Shown in pieces: positions 26,596 through 37,641 of a DNA stretch of 64,000 nucleotides. The notes below the pieces were generated by a model. It ran no database searches and was not told the origin of the DNA. It saw only the letters and a program-made list of their open reading frames with translations. Location of the stretch: positions 389,614 to 453,613 of the forward strand of contig NZ_JACHEE010000001.1 of the NCBI RefSeq assembly GCF_014207375.1, given 5' to 3'. The stretch comes from Arthrobacter sp. AZCC_0090 (lineage in GTDB: Bacteria > Actinomycetota > Actinomycetes > Actinomycetales > Micrococcaceae). The position numbers were made by a program, and so were the translations under genes. How positions within the stretch are numbered: position 1 is the stretch's first letter; each line of letters opens with the position of its first letter.

Positions 26596-27714
26596 ATGAC
26601 TACGACTCCCACCCAGCAGCTCTCCGACGCCGGCGTGTCCATCTGGCTTGACGACCTTTCCCGGGAACGCCTGTCCAGCGGCAGCCTGCAGAAGCTCATC
26701 GAAGAGAAGAACGTCGTTGGTGTCACCACCAACCCGTCGATCTTCCACGCCGCAATCACCTCCGGCAGCGACTACGACGCCGTGATTGCCGAAGAGGCCG
26801 CCAAGGGCGCCACCGTCGAAGAGACGGTCTTCGAGATCACCACCCGCGACGTCGCCGATGCTTGCGACCTTTTCGCCCCGGTCGCCGCAGCCAGCAAGGG
26901 CGTTGACGGCCGTGTCTCCATCGAGGTGGACCCCCGCCTGGCTTGGGACACCGAAGGCACCATTGCCGAGGCAAAGCACCTCTACAAGAAGGTCAACAAG
27001 GACAACGTCCACATCAAAATCCCGGCAACCCTTGAAGGCCTCGCGGCCATCACGGCAACCCTGGCCGAGGGCATCAGCGTCAACGTGACGCTGATCTTCT
27101 CCCTGGAGCGCTACCGCGCCGTCATCAACGCTTTCCAGTCCGGCCTGGAGCTGGCCAAGGAAAACGGCCACGACCTCTCCAAGATCCACTCGGTAGCGTC
27201 CTTCTTCGTGTCCCGCGTGGACTCCGAGATCGACAAGCGCCTCAATGCCCTGGGCACCGATGAAGCCAAGGCCCTCAAGGGCAAGGCCGGCGTTGCCAAC
27301 GCCCGCCTCGCCTACCAGGTCTACGAAGAGCTGTTCTCCACCGAGCGTTGGGCCGTCCTGGCTGAAGCCGGCGCGCTCCCCCAGCGCCCGCTGTGGGCCT
27401 CCACCGGCGTCAAGGACCCGGCCTACCCGGACACCCTGTACGTGACCGAACTGGTCGCCGCCGGCGTCGTCAACACCATGCCGGAAAAGACCCTCGACGC
27501 CACGTTCGACCACGGCGTGGTCACGGGTGACACCGTCTCCGGCACCTACGAAGAAGCAAACAGCGTCCTCAACGCACTGGAAGGCCTGGGCATCTCCTAC
27601 AACGACGTCGTCGCAATCCTCGAATCCGAGGGCCTGGACAAGTTCGTGGCCAGCTGGAAGGAACTTCTGGCCGACGTCGAAGGCGCCCTCGCCTCTGCAC
27701 GGAAGGCTTCCTAA
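26596..27714 (+). CDS. tal: Transaldolase
   Basis: A 372-residue enzyme transferring dihydroxyacetone units between sedoheptulose-7-phosphate and glyceraldehyde-3-phosphate. The Schiff-base Lys141 lies in NVHIKIPAT; the N-terminal [12 protein letters not shown] and TTNPSIF motifs mark the longer actinobacterial/cyanobacterial type. AAGGAG stands upstream of the ATG. It lies 60 bp after tkt and 5 bp before pgi. Confidence 0.96.
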   Translation: MTTTPTQQLSDAGVSIWLDDLSRERLSSGSLQKLIEEKNVVGVTTNPSIFHAAITSGSDYDAVIAEEAAKGATVEETVFEITTRDVADACDLFAPVAAASKGVDGRVSIEVDPRLAWDTEGTIAEAKHLYKKVNKDNVHIKIPATLEGLAAITATLAEGISVNVTLIFSLERYRAVINAFQSGLELAKENGHDLSKIHSVASFFVSRVDSEIDKRLNALGTDEAKALKGKAGVANARLAYQVYEELFSTERWAVLAEAGALPQRPLWASTGVKDPAYPDTLYVTELVAAGVVNTMPEKTLDATFDHGVVTGDTVSGTYEEANSVLNALEGLGISYNDVVAILESEGLDKFVASWKELLADVEGALASARKAS

Positions 27715-27719
27715 CCCAC

Positions 27720-29351
27720 ATGAGCACTCTCAGCTATGACGCCAGCGGTGCTGCGCAGCAGGCCATCGAGCAGCACATCCCGGCACTTGTTGAAGACCGG
27801 ATTGCCACCAGGATTTTCGCGAAGGACCACACCTTGTGGGGTCCGGATGCCGAATCCGAATCCGCCATCCGTCTCGGATGGGTGGAGGCGGCAACCGTTT
27901 CCCAGCCCTTGGTCGAAGGAATCCTGGAACTCCGGGATGCCCTCAAGGCCGAAGGCGTCTCCCGCATTGTCCTGTGTGGCATGGGCGGCTCCTCGCTTGC
28001 CCCCGAGGTCATTGCCGGCACCGCTGGCGTCGAGCTGACTGTGCTGGACAGCACCGACCCCGAACAGGTCGGTGCTGCCCTCGCAGACCGCCTCGCCGAG
28101 ACCGCCATCGTAGTCTCTTCCAAGTCCGGTTCCACTGTGGAAACCGACTCCCAGCGACGGGTATTCGAGCAGGCCTTCACCGAGGCCGGCATCGATGCCA
28201 AGAGCCGCATCATCATCGTGACCGATCCTGGTTCTCCGCTGGACAAGGCCTCCCGTGAAGCCGGCTACCGCGCAGTCTTCAACGCCGACCCGAACGTGGG
28301 CGGCCGCTTTTCGGCGCTGACGGCTTTCGGCCTCGTGCCCAGCGGACTCGCCGGAGTCGACATCCAGGCATTCCTGGACGAGGCCGAGGAAGCGGCAGAG
28401 ATCTTGAACGAGGACTCCCCCGAAAACATCGGGCTCAGGCTTGGTGTTGCGCTTGGCGGAACCACCCCGCTGCGCAACAAGATCGTCATTGTCGAAGACG
28501 GTTCGGGAATCGTTGGCTTCGCCGATTGGGCCGAACAGCTCATCGCCGAGTCCACCGGCAAGCTCGGCACGGGGGTTCTGCCGGTTGTTGCAGGTCCTTC
28601 CGCACCCGAGGTCAGCAGCGGCGCGGAAGACGTTCTGGTGATCCGTCTCGTCGGTACCGAATCCGACGTCGAACTCGGCGAAAACGAGGCCGCCATCGCC
28701 GGTGGCCTGGCCACCCAGATGTTCGTCTGGGAGTTTGCCACCGCCGTCGCCGGGCGCCTGCTGGGCATCAACCCCTTTGACCAGCCCGACGTCGAGGCAG
28801 CCAAAATTGCCGCGCGCGGCCTCTTGGACGCGCGTCCCGAGCCGACGCCGGCAAACTTCGTCGACGGCGCCATCGAGGTCCGCGGGGGTGCCTGGCTCAG
28901 CGACGCGGCAACAGCTGCGGACGCCGTCAAGGCCCTGCTTGCCGAACTCGGCACGGACGGCTACCTGAGCGTCCAGGCATACTTCGACCGGATCGCTTTC
29001 GCGCAGCTCGAAGGCATCCGCGATGAGCTCGCCGGTGTGAGCGGCCGTCCGGTCACTTTTGGCTGGGGTCCGCGCTTCCTGCACTCCACCGGACAGTTCC
29101 ACAAAGGCGGACCGGCCATCGGTTCATTCCTACAGGTGACGGCTTCTGCGACCGGCGACATCGCCATTCCGGAGCGGCCGTTTACTTTCGGTCAGCTGAT
29201 TGCGGCCCAGGCGGCTGGCGATGCCCAGGTTCTGGAGAACCACGGCCGCCCGGTCCTGCGGCTGCACCTCACGGATCGGGGAGCCGGAGTTGCCCAGCTC
29301 CAGGAAATCGTCGCCGCGCTGGCCGGCCAGGCCAGCGCGCTCGAAAGCTAA
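27720..29351 (+). CDS. pgi: Glucose-6-phosphate isomerase
   Basis: A 543-residue SIS-fold enzyme interconverting glucose-6- and fructose-6-phosphate. The phosphate-binding GMGGSSLAPEV and SSKSGSTVET segments and the later FGWGPRFLHSTGQFHKGGP region are typical of this bacterial subgroup. Its place between tal and zwf couples the oxidative and non-oxidative pentose phosphate branches to glycolysis and allows hexose recycling. The ATG lies 5 bp after the tal stop. Confidence 0.93.
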   Translation: MSTLSYDASGAAQQAIEQHIPALVEDRIATRIFAKDHTLWGPDAESESAIRLGWVEAATVSQPLVEGILELRDALKAEGVSRIVLCGMGGSSLAPEVIAGTAGVELTVLDSTDPEQVGAALADRLAETAIVVSSKSGSTVETDSQRRVFEQAFTEAGIDAKSRIIIVTDPGSPLDKASREAGYRAVFNADPNVGGRFSALTAFGLVPSGLAGVDIQAFLDEAEEAAEILNEDSPENIGLRLGVALGGTTPLRNKIVIVEDGSGIVGFADWAEQLIAESTGKLGTGVLPVVAGPSAPEVSSGAEDVLVIRLVGTESDVELGENEAAIAGGLATQMFVWEFATAVAGRLLGINPFDQPDVEAAKIAARGLLDARPEPTPANFVDGAIEVRGGAWLSDAATAADAVKALLAELGTDGYLSVQAYFDRIAFAQLEGIRDELAGVSGRPVTFGWGPRFLHSTGQFHKGGPAIGSFLQVTASATGDIAIPERPFTFGQLIAAQAAGDAQVLENHGRPVLRLHLTDRGAGVAQLQEIVAALAGQASALES

Positions 29352-29366
29352 GGCACAAACCCCAAC

Positions 29367-30932
29367 ATGCCAGAAACTGAAATCGGTTACAGGTCCACCG
29401 GAAAGGCAAGCCACCGCAATCCCCTCCGGGATCCGCGCGACCGGCGCCTGAACCGCATCGCAGGGCCTTCGTCACTGGTGTTCTTCGGAGTCACCGGTGA
29501 CCTCGCCCGCAAGAAACTCATGCCAGCGGTCTACGACCTCGCCAACCGCGGGCTGCTGCCGCCGAGCTTCGCGCTCGTCGGCTTCGGCCGGCGCGACTGG
29601 AGCAACGAGGACTTCGCGAACGAGGTCAAAGAGAACGTCAAAGCGCACTCCCGTACCCCGTTCGACGACGCCGTCTGGAACCAGCTCTCCGAGGGCATCC
29701 GCTTCGTCCAGGGAGAGTTCGACGACGACCAGGCGTTCAAGCGCCTCAGCGCCACCCTTGACGAACTGGACGAGACCCGCGGCACGCGCGGCAATCACGG
29801 TTTCTACCTGTCCATTCCGCCCAAGGCCTTCGAACAGGTCTGCCGCCAGCTGTCCAAGCACGGGCTGGCGCAAGCCGGCGACGGCCAATGGCGTCGTGTG
29901 GTCATCGAGAAGCCCTTCGGCCACGACCTGGAGTCCGCGCGCAAGCTCAACGACATCGTGGAGTCCGTCTTCCCCCCCGACGCGGTCTTCCGTATCGACC
30001 ACTACCTGGGCAAGGAGACGGTGCAGAACATTCTGGCGCTGCGCTTCGCCAACCAGCTGTTCGAGCCTTTGTGGAACGCCAACTACGTTGACCACGTCCA
30101 GATCACCATGGCCGAGGACATCGGCACTGGCGGTCGAGCTGGTTATTACGACGGCGTCGGGGCGGCTCGCGATGTCATCCAGAACCACCTGCTGCAGCTG
30201 CTGGCCCTGACAGCCATGGAGGAGCCCATTTCCTTCAACGCCGATGACCTGCGTGCCGAGAAGGAAAAGGTGCTGGCAGCGGTCAAGCTGCCCGACGACT
30301 TGTCCACCCACTCGGCCAGGGGCCAGTTCACCGGCGGTTGGCAAGGCGGCGAGCTGGTGCAGGGCTACCTTGAGGAAGACGGCATTCCGGCCGATTCCAA
30401 GACGGAGACCTATGCGGCGATCCGTCTGGACATCCACACCCGGCGCTGGTCCGGCGTGCCGTTCTACCTGAGGGCTGGCAAGCGTCTTGGACGGCGCGTC
30501 ACGGAAATCGCGGTCGTGTTCAAACGGGCACCGAACCTGCTTTTCCGTGGTCACGGTGAGGACGACTTCGGCCAGAACGCCGTGGTCATCCGCGTCCAGC
30601 CCGACGAGGGCGCCACGATCCGCTTCGGATCCAAGGTTCCCGGCACGCAGATGGAAGTCCGCGACGTCACCATGGACTTCGGATATGGCCACTCGTTCAC
30701 CGAGTCCAGCCCGGAAGCCTACGAACGCCTCATCCTGGACGTGCTGCTGGGCGAGCCGCCGCTCTTCCCGCGGCACCAGGAAGTCGAGGAGTCCTGGAAG
30801 ATCCTGGATCCCTTCGAAGATTACTGGGCCGGACTCGACGAACAGCCCGAACCCTATACTCCCGGCAGCTGGGGTCCAGCCTCGGCCGACGAACTGCTTG
30901 CCCGCGACGGACGAACCTGGAGAAGGCCATGA
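29367..30932 (+). CDS. zwf: Glucose-6-phosphate 1-dehydrogenase
   Basis: A 521-residue dehydrogenase for the first oxidative pentose phosphate step. The coenzyme site GVTGDLARKK is at 41-50 and the substrate site DHYLGKE at 211-217, with the EKPFGHDLESA segment preceding it. It follows pgi by 15 bp and overlaps opcA by 4 bp. In actinobacteria OpcA is needed for full activity of this enzyme, consistent with the coupling. Confidence 0.96.
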   Translation: MPETEIGYRSTGKASHRNPLRDPRDRRLNRIAGPSSLVFFGVTGDLARKKLMPAVYDLANRGLLPPSFALVGFGRRDWSNEDFANEVKENVKAHSRTPFDDAVWNQLSEGIRFVQGEFDDDQAFKRLSATLDELDETRGTRGNHGFYLSIPPKAFEQVCRQLSKHGLAQAGDGQWRRVVIEKPFGHDLESARKLNDIVESVFPPDAVFRIDHYLGKETVQNILALRFANQLFEPLWNANYVDHVQITMAEDIGTGGRAGYYDGVGAARDVIQNHLLQLLALTAMEEPISFNADDLRAEKEKVLAAVKLPDDLSTHSARGQFTGGWQGGELVQGYLEEDGIPADSKTETYAAIRLDIHTRRWSGVPFYLRAGKRLGRRVTEIAVVFKRAPNLLFRGHGEDDFGQNAVVIRVQPDEGATIRFGSKVPGTQMEVRDVTMDFGYGHSFTESSPEAYERLILDVLLGEPPLFPRHQEVEESWKILDPFEDYWAGLDEQPEPYTPGSWGPASADELLARDGRTWRRP

Positions 30933-31852
30933 TCGTAGATCTTCCCGACACCACCACCTCCAAGATCTCCAAGAAGATCACCTCCCTGCGCGAGCAGGGA
31001 GGCGTGATCGCCCTCGGACGTGTCCTGACCCTCGTGGTCGTCACCAAGTCGGGCCTTGAGGAAGAAGCCATCGAGGCAGCCAACGAGGCCAGCCGCGAAC
31101 ACCCCTGCCGCATCATCGTCCTTGCCGATGCCGGCAGCGAAGCGCCCAACCGCCTCGACGCCCAGATCCGGGTGGGGGGCGACGCCGGAGCCTCCGAGGT
31201 GATCGTGCTGCGCGGCTACGGTTCGCTCGCCAAGGAGAGTGAATCGCTGGTGGCCGCGCTGCTCCTGCCCGACGCCCCGATCGTGGCCTGGTGGCCGCAC
31301 GGGGCACCGGAGAACGCCTGCGAGACTTCCATCGGGCGTATTGCGCACCGCCGCATCACGGACTCCGCCAACGAGCCCGACCCCACCGCGGCACTCAACA
31401 GGATCCGAAACACGTACCGCGCGGGTGACACCGACCTCGCCTGGACACGCCTGACCAACTGGCGCCTCCAGCTTGCGGCCGCCCTGGACCAGGTGGACGA
31501 ATCCCCCGTTACGGCGATCGCCGTCGAAGGCGCTTCGGACTCCCCCAGCACACTGCTGCTGGCGGCGTGGCTCACGCTGTTCCTCGACGCGCCGGTCCAG
31601 ATCGTCGCCGATCCGGCGGGAACCGGCATCCGGAGGGTACACCTTAGCCGCGCGACGGGCGACGTCCAGCTGGTCCGGCCGGGCCTCACCGTGGCGGAGC
31701 TGACCCAGCCGGGACAGCCCGCCCAGCGGATTTCGCTGCCGCGCCGAAGCCTGCGGGACTGCCTCGCCGAAGAACTGCGTCGCCTTGATCCAGACGATGT
31801 CTTCGGAGAAGTGATTACTATGGGACTGCCCCGAACCAATAGCAAGGAGTGA
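30929..31852 (+). CDS. opcA: Glucose-6-phosphate dehydrogenase assembly protein OpcA
   Basis: A 307-residue cytosolic protein of the OpcA family, allosteric/assembly partner of G6P dehydrogenase. The family segments CRIIVLADAG, AGASEVIVLRGYG, PDAPIVAWWPHGAPEN and LAWTRLTNWRLQLAAALDQ are visible. It begins within the zwf stop (ATGA) and ends with a purine-rich AAGGAG that serves pgl. Confidence 0.93.
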   Translation: MIVDLPDTTTSKISKKITSLREQGGVIALGRVLTLVVVTKSGLEEEAIEAANEASREHPCRIIVLADAGSEAPNRLDAQIRVGGDAGASEVIVLRGYGSLAKESESLVAALLLPDAPIVAWWPHGAPENACETSIGRIAHRRITDSANEPDPTAALNRIRNTYRAGDTDLAWTRLTNWRLQLAAALDQVDESPVTAIAVEGASDSPSTLLLAAWLTLFLDAPVQIVADPAGTGIRRVHLSRATGDVQLVRPGLTVAELTQPGQPAQRISLPRRSLRDCLAEELRRLDPDDVFGEVITMGLPRTNSKE

Positions 31853-31860
31853 CCGTCCCA

Positions 31861-32679
31861 GTGAGCGCTGACCCCAGAGTAAGCATCCATCCCAACTCCG
31901 CCGTCCTCATGGCCGCGATCGCAGCACGGCTGATCACCAAGCTGGTGGACGTGCAGGACAAGCACGGCGAAGCCACTGTGGTCCTCACCGGCGGAACCGT
32001 GGGCATCGGCACCCTGAAAGCGGTTGCCGACTCACCTGCGGCGCCCGCCGTCGACTGGTCCCGGGTGAACTTCTGGTGGGGTGACGAGCGTTTCGTTGGC
32101 AAGGACAGCACGGACCGCAACACCGTACAGGCCCGTGAGGCTTTGCTCTCCAGCCTGCCGCTGGATCCGGACCGCGTGCACGAACCAGGTTCGTCGGACG
32201 AGTTCGCAACCGCGGACGACGCCGCAGCGGACTACGCAGCACGCCTCAAAGCAGCCGCGGAGGCTGAGCACGCCGCAGATACTTCGGACAATCGTCCGGA
32301 AGAAGCCGGCGAGCTGCCGCGTTTCGACATCCTGCTGCTGGGCGTAGGCCCGGATGCGCATGTTGCCTCGCTCTTCCCTGAGCAGGCGGGTATCCGTGTC
32401 CAGGACCGCACAGTGGTGGGGGTAGAGAACTCCCCCAAGCCGCCGCCGTCGAGGATTTCGCTGACCTTGCCCGCCATCAATTCAGCCCAGGAAATCTGGA
32501 TGGTCGTGGCAGGCGAGGACAAGGCCGGGGCCGTGGGCTTGGCCCTCGCCGGCGCCAACCCCGTCCAGGTTCCCGCCTCCGGCCCTCTTGGCCGTTCGAG
32601 GACCCTGTGGCTTATCGACGAAAATGCAGCCTCACGTGTCCCCCAGCAGCTCATCCGGAAGGATCCTGCGGGCGCGTAG
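31861..32679 (+). CDS. pgl: 6-phosphogluconolactonase
   Basis: A 272-residue hydrolase opening 6-phosphogluconolactone, second oxidative step. VLTGGTVGI, the FWWGDERFV motif with active-site residues, LLGVGPDAHVASLFPE and SLTLPAINSA identify the family. A GTG at 31849 overlaps the AAGGAG ribosome site, so GTG 31861, 11 nt beyond it, is the likelier start. Its last 48 bp overlap the 3' end of rbpA on the other strand, and its terminator lies inside rbpA. Confidence 0.92.
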   Translation: MSADPRVSIHPNSAVLMAAIAARLITKLVDVQDKHGEATVVLTGGTVGIGTLKAVADSPAAPAVDWSRVNFWWGDERFVGKDSTDRNTVQAREALLSSLPLDPDRVHEPGSSDEFATADDAAADYAARLKAAAEAEHAADTSDNRPEEAGELPRFDILLLGVGPDAHVASLFPEQAGIRVQDRTVVGVENSPKPPPSRISLTLPAINSAQEIWMVVAGEDKAGAVGLALAGANPVQVPASGPLGRSRTLWLIDENAASRVPQQLIRKDPAGA

Positions 32680-33027
32680 CCGCTTGAGCGCTCCAGCCAA
32701 GACAATTTCCGCTTCTTGGCTGGAGCGCCTTTCTTTAACGTAATCCAGGTGGCTCTTGAAGATTTCTTCGTCCGCCCGCTCCGTCGTTGCCTCGCCCTGT
32801 TCGCGGACGGCAACCAAACCACACTTCGGGCAGTCCCACCGAACAGGAATTTGATCCTCCGGGAGCTTAACGAAAACGAGCCGCGTCTCGTGTCCCTTGG
32901 CGCACCAATAGGGAACACGAATACGCGGCAAACTTTCGCCAACTATGGAGTCGGATTGGTTTCTCGGGGCCGATCCAGCTGTTACGCCGGCCCGTGTGCC
33001 TCGGAATCCTGAAGAACCATGAACCAT
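32632..33027 (-). CDS. rbpA: RNA polymerase-binding protein RbpA
   Basis: A 131-residue actinobacteria-specific RNA polymerase subunit that binds sigma A and the -10/-35 spacer DNA. The basic N-terminus MVHGSSGFRGTRAGVTAGSA is the hallmark; a zinc-ribbon core has Cys42, His46, Cys66 and Cys69, and a C-terminal sigma-interaction helix has KSHLDYVKERRS. AAGGGG precedes the ATG. The C-terminal stretch after KERRS lies over the hairpin that ends the pgl operon and its last 48 bp overlap pgl. Confidence 0.93.
   Translation of the reverse strand: MVHGSSGFRGTRAGVTAGSAPRNQSDSIVGESLPRIRVPYWCAKGHETRLVFVKLPEDQIPVRWDCPKCGLVAVREQGEATTERADEEIFKSHLDYVKERRSSQEAEIVLAGALKRLRARRILPDELLGDT
32688..32728 (+). terminator. 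Terminator of the tkt-pgl operon, inside rbpA
   Basis: Perfect 15-bp arms (32688-32702 and 32714-32728) with an 11-nt loop, followed on the plus strand by CTTTCTTT. It sits just after the pgl stop and wholly within the antisense rbpA coding sequence. Confidence 0.75.
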
Positions 33028-33148
33028 CGTCGATCCCCTTGAGAGTTCGGCTACATGGCGGTGAGGGCCATGCAGCCTAGTCTAGTGCGGGGATCCCGAC
33101 GACGGCAGGGTCGCTTCCGGGTAGTTTGATCCTCCCGGAGTTCAAACC

Positions 33149-33171
33149 GGGGAGACTCTAGGAGTCTCCCC
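33149..33171. terminator. Hairpin overlapping the secG stop
   Basis: GGGGAGACTC and GAGTCTCCCC are perfect 10-bp arms around a 3-nt loop. The stop triplet of secG spans the junction of the loop and one arm. There is only a weak T-rich tract after it. Confidence 0.55.
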
Positions 33172-33415
33172 CTGAGGTGAAGCGCATGATGAGGCCAAGA
33201 CCAATGATCACGACACCCCAAGTGCAGCCCAAGACGATGGTGAAACGGTTGAGGTTCCGTTCCGCGACACCCGAGGAACTCAATCCCGAGCTCATGCCGC
33301 CGCCAAACATATCGGACAATCCACCGCCACGTCCCTTGTGCAGGAGGATAAGCAGCGTCAGCAGAAGACTGGTGATACCCAGCAGGATCTGCAGAATGAC
33401 TTGAAGAACGTCCAC
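33158..33415 (-). CDS. secG: Preprotein translocase subunit SecG
   Basis: An 85-residue membrane protein with two helices (about 5-25 and 56-76) joined by a cytoplasmic loop KGRGGGLSDMFGGGMSSGLS, the usual SecG signature. It assists SecYEG protein export. GTG start behind AAAGG. It follows tpiA by 48 bp, as in other actinobacteria where secG ends the glycolytic block. Confidence 0.92.
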   Translation of the reverse strand: MDVLQVILQILLGITSLLLTLLILLHKGRGGGLSDMFGGGMSSGLSSSGVAERNLNRFTIVLGCTWGVVIIGLGLIMRFTSGGDS

Positions 33416-33463
33416 GACGGCCTTTCAGAAGAACGGAAAACGGGAGCGAAACCTAGAAACGGA

Positions 33464-34279
33464 CTAAGCCGCGCTGAGGTGGCTCTCGAACCTGACAATG
33501 TTAGCAAACTCGGCAGGGTCAAGGCTCGCCCCACCCACCAGCAGGCCGTCGACGTCGGCGCCGGCCATGATCGCGGCCGCATTGTTGGCCTTCACTGAGC
33601 CGCCGTAGAGGAGCCGGGTCTTGGCAGCGACGGAATCATCGAACAGGGAAGCGAGCTCGGCACGGATCGCCGCGCACATGTCCTGTGCGTCTTCCGGACC
33701 AGCGACTTCGCCCGTGCCAATGGCCCAGACCGGTTCGTAGGCGACGACCAAGTCACCTGCTTGCTCCGCTGAGAGCCCCTCGACGCCGGCACGCAACTGG
33801 GTAAGCGTGTGCTCGACGTGAGTGCCAGCCTGGCGGATCTCAAGGCCCTCACCGACACACAGGACGGGGGTCACGCCGTGGCGGAAACCAGCCTTGACCT
33901 TCGCGTTCAGGACCTGGTCACCCTCGTTGTGGATGGTGCGACGTTCGCTGTGGCCCACGAGGACGTATGCGCAACCGAGTTTGTTGAGGAACTGGCCGGA
34001 GATGTCACCGGTGTATGCCCCGGAGTCGAACTGCGAGAGGTCCTGGCCGCCGTAAACAACGTCCAACTCATCGCCCTGAACGAGGGTCTGCACACCGCGG
34101 AGGTCCGTGAACGGCGGGAATACCGCAACCTCGACCCGGCTGTAGTCGTGCTTGGCGTCGGACAGGGTCCATGCCAGCTTCTGCAGCAGGGTGATGCCCT
34201 GGACGTGGTCCATGTTCATCTTCCAGTTGCCGGCAATGAAAGGCTTGCGGACGAAGTTTCCGTTGGCAGAAGTTGTCAC
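33464..34279 (-). CDS. tpiA: Triosephosphate isomerase
   Basis: A 271-residue TIM-barrel enzyme interconverting dihydroxyacetone phosphate and glyceraldehyde-3-phosphate. NWKMN (18-22, with Lys), catalytic His in LVGHSERR, the [11 protein letters not shown] motif with catalytic Glu, and [10 protein letters not shown] phosphate loop are complete. GTG start behind GGAG. It lies downstream of pgk with a hairpin in the 82-bp gap. Confidence 0.96.
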   Translation of the reverse strand: MTTSANGNFVRKPFIAGNWKMNMDHVQGITLLQKLAWTLSDAKHDYSRVEVAVFPPFTDLRGVQTLVQGDELDVVYGGQDLSQFDSGAYTGDISGQFLNKLGCAYVLVGHSERRTIHNEGDQVLNAKVKAGFRHGVTPVLCVGEGLEIRQAGTHVEHTLTQLRAGVEGLSAEQAGDLVVAYEPVWAIGTGEVAGPEDAQDMCAAIRAELASLFDDSVAAKTRLLYGGSVKANNAAAIMAGADVDGLLVGGASLDPAEFANIVRFESHLSAA

Positions 34280-34310
34280 GTGTGCTCCAAAAATGCGTTG
34301 AGATAGGGAA

Positions 34311-34352
34311 GCCGGCAGGGCGCTTGCCTTCTAGGAAGGGCGCCCCGCCGGC
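34311..34352 (-). terminator. Hairpin between pgk and tpiA
   Basis: Arms 34311-34323 and 34340-34352 pair over 13 bp with one mismatch and inner complementarity continues toward the loop. It may attenuate rather than fully end gap-pgk transcription, since tpiA and secG lie beyond on the same strand. Confidence 0.6.
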
Positions 34353-34361
34353 TGTGTAGCC

Positions 34362-35588
34362 TTAGCGGTCCAGCACGCTCAGGCCGGGAAGATCCTTGCC
34401 TTCAAGGTATTCCAGGCTGGCGCCGCCGCCGGTGGAAATGTGGCCGAACTGGGAGTCCTCAAAGCCGAGGGTCCGGACAGCCGCAGCGGAGTCGCCACCG
34501 CCGACCACGGTGAATGCAGGCGTCTCGGTCAAAGCCTGGGCGATGGCACGGGTACCGGCCGAGAAAGCCTCGAATTCAAAGACGCCCATGGGGCCGTTCC
34601 AGAACACAGTCTTCGCAGCCTTGATCTGCTCGGCGAAGGCCGCTGCCGATACGGGCCCGATGTCCAGGCCGATGCCGGCGGCACCGAATGAGCTGTCCTC
34701 GATCGCATCGGCGGCGACCACTTCGTGTTCGGCGTCCGCGGCGAAGCGGCTCGCGACCACGACGTCGGTGGGGACGACGAAAGCGGTACCGGCGTCGGAA
34801 GCGCGCTTGAGGTAGTCCTGGACCACGGGGATCTGGTCTGCTTCAAGCAAGCTGCCTGCAACTTTGTAGCCGGAAGCTGCCAAGAAGGTGAAGAGCATCC
34901 CGCCACCGACCAGGATGGTGTCTGCCTTGCCCAAGAGGTTATCGATCACGGCGAGCTTGTCCGATACCTTGGAGCCGCCGAGAACTACAACGTATGGGCG
35001 CTGCGTATCCGTGGTGAGCTTGCGCAGGACCTCGACCTCGGTGTGCACGAGGTCACCCTGGTAGGAAGGAAGCCGTGTGGCGACGTCGTAGACGCTCGCG
35101 TGCTTGCGGTGAACAGCTCCAAAGGCGTCATCAACAAAGGCGCCGTTGTCACCGGTCAGAGCTACGAGTTCATCCGCGAAGGCTCCGCGCTCGGCGTCGT
35201 CCTTGCTGGTTTCGCGGGCGTCGAAGCGGACGTTCTCAAGGACCAGGACGTCTCCGTCGTCGAGGGACCCGGCCAGCTCCTTCGCGGAATCACCAACGGT
35301 GTCTTCCGCGAGCCGGACCTTGAAGGGCGCGAGCTCCGCGAGCCGCGCTACAGCGGGCTTGAGCGAATATTTGGCCTCTGGGGCACCTTTGGGGCGACCG
35401 AGGTGGGCCGTGACGAGCACGCGGGCACCGGCGTCCGAAAGCTTTTCGATGACCGGGAGTGAGGCCTTAATGCGGCCGTCGTCGGTCACTGTAGAGCCGT
35501 CGAGCGGCACATTCAGGTCACTTCTGACGAGAATGTACCGCCCGCGGACACCTTCAGCGATCAGTTCGTTGAGGGTGTGAGATGTCAT
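34362..35588 (-). CDS. pgk: Phosphoglycerate kinase
   Basis: A 408-residue two-domain kinase making ATP from 1,3-bisphosphoglycerate. [10 protein letters not shown], the HLGRPKG motif, [11 protein letters not shown], the [12 protein letters not shown] hinge region, WNGPMGVFE and the C-terminal GGGDSAAAV nucleotide site are all present. It follows gap by 9 bp and is co-transcribed with it. Confidence 0.96.
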   Translation of the reverse strand: MTSHTLNELIAEGVRGRYILVRSDLNVPLDGSTVTDDGRIKASLPVIEKLSDAGARVLVTAHLGRPKGAPEAKYSLKPAVARLAELAPFKVRLAEDTVGDSAKELAGSLDDGDVLVLENVRFDARETSKDDAERGAFADELVALTGDNGAFVDDAFGAVHRKHASVYDVATRLPSYQGDLVHTEVEVLRKLTTDTQRPYVVVLGGSKVSDKLAVIDNLLGKADTILVGGGMLFTFLAASGYKVAGSLLEADQIPVVQDYLKRASDAGTAFVVPTDVVVASRFAADAEHEVVAADAIEDSSFGAAGIGLDIGPVSAAAFAEQIKAAKTVFWNGPMGVFEFEAFSAGTRAIAQALTETPAFTVVGGGDSAAAVRTLGFEDSQFGHISTGGGASLEYLEGKDLPGLSVLDR

Positions 35589-35597
35589 GTGTCTACC

Positions 35598-36775
<1,178 letters not shown>

Positions 36776-36803
36776 GCCTGCCCCCGCAACTGCGGGGGCA
36801 GGC
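36776..36803 (-). terminator. Terminator downstream of sodA
   Basis: A perfect 12-bp stem GCCTGCCCCCGC/GCGGGGGCAGGC with a 4-nt loop, about 90 bp after the sodA stop. The T tract is on the plus strand side, so it may also act in the other direction. Confidence 0.65.
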
Positions 36804-36895
36804 AATCCGATTTTTGGGCGAAATTCACCTGAATGTGAAGTTTGTTACATCCTCGTATATTCCGCATCACTCGCCGAAAATGGCAGGAAAAATTC

Positions 36896-37519
36896 CTAGA
36901 GAACGATCAATCCGGTCGCGTTTGCGCGGGCTGCTTCGAAGCGCTTGGCGACGTCGGCCCAGTTGACGATGTTCCAGAATGCCTTGACGTAGTCAGCCTT
37001 GACGTTGACGTAGTCCAGGTAGAAAGCGTGCTCCCACATGTCCAGCATGAGCAGGGGCGTGGTGCCGACGGCGACGTTGCCCTGCTGGTCGTAGAGCTGC
37101 TCGATGAGGAGGTTGCCACCGATGGGCTCGTAGGCGAGGAAGCCCCAGCCGGATCCCTGCAGGCCAAGTGCGGCTGCCGAGAACTGTGCACGGAAGGCAT
37201 CGAAGGAACCGAACGCATCATCGATGGCTGCTGCGAGCTCGCCCTCGGGCTTGTCGCCGCCGTCCGGGGAGATGTTGTTCCAGAACACCGAGTGGTTGAT
37301 GTGTCCGCCGGTGTGGAACGCGAGGTCCTTGGACAGGCGGTTGATGTTGGCGAAATCGCCCTTTTCACGGGCTTCGGCCAACTGGGCCAGGGCGTTGTTG
37401 GCGCCGGCTACATAGGCAGCGTGGTGCTTGCTGTGGTGCAGCTCCATGATCTTCGCCGAAATGTGCGGCTCAAGTGCTGCGTAGTCGTAGCCGAGCTCGG
37501 GCAGTACGTACTCTGTCAC
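36896..37519 (-). CDS. sodA: Superoxide dismutase (Mn/Fe type)
   Basis: A 207-residue cytosolic enzyme converting superoxide to hydrogen peroxide and oxygen. Metal ligands H28, H76, D160 and H164 are present ([29 protein letters not shown]). GGHINH and [10 protein letters not shown] suggest manganese, though iron or cambialistic use cannot be excluded. GTG 37519 behind TGGAGGAT is the start, giving the usual [18 protein letters not shown] opening. Confidence 0.95.
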   Translation of the reverse strand: MTEYVLPELGYDYAALEPHISAKIMELHHSKHHAAYVAGANNALAQLAEAREKGDFANINRLSKDLAFHTGGHINHSVFWNNISPDGGDKPEGELAAAIDDAFGSFDAFRAQFSAAALGLQGSGWGFLAYEPIGGNLLIEQLYDQQGNVAVGTTPLLMLDMWEHAFYLDYVNVKADYVKAFWNIVNWADVAKRFEAARANATGLIVL

Positions 37520-37641
37520 GAAATCCTCCAATGTAGTGGACCGGGGTCCGGTTGGTAACTCTCGTATTGTTCATCCGATCGGCGAACCGGCCGGAAATCT
37601 TGGGTGCTACTCCGCACCATCACGATTCTAGGGCGGGTGCC

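Noticed and set aside
24376..27513. A 1045-codon open frame on the minus strand opposite tkt and tal
   Set aside because: It is a GC-rich shadow: both plus-strand genes are unmistakable, the antisense translation has no recognisable domain and is rich in Gly/Val/Asp as expected from reversed codons.
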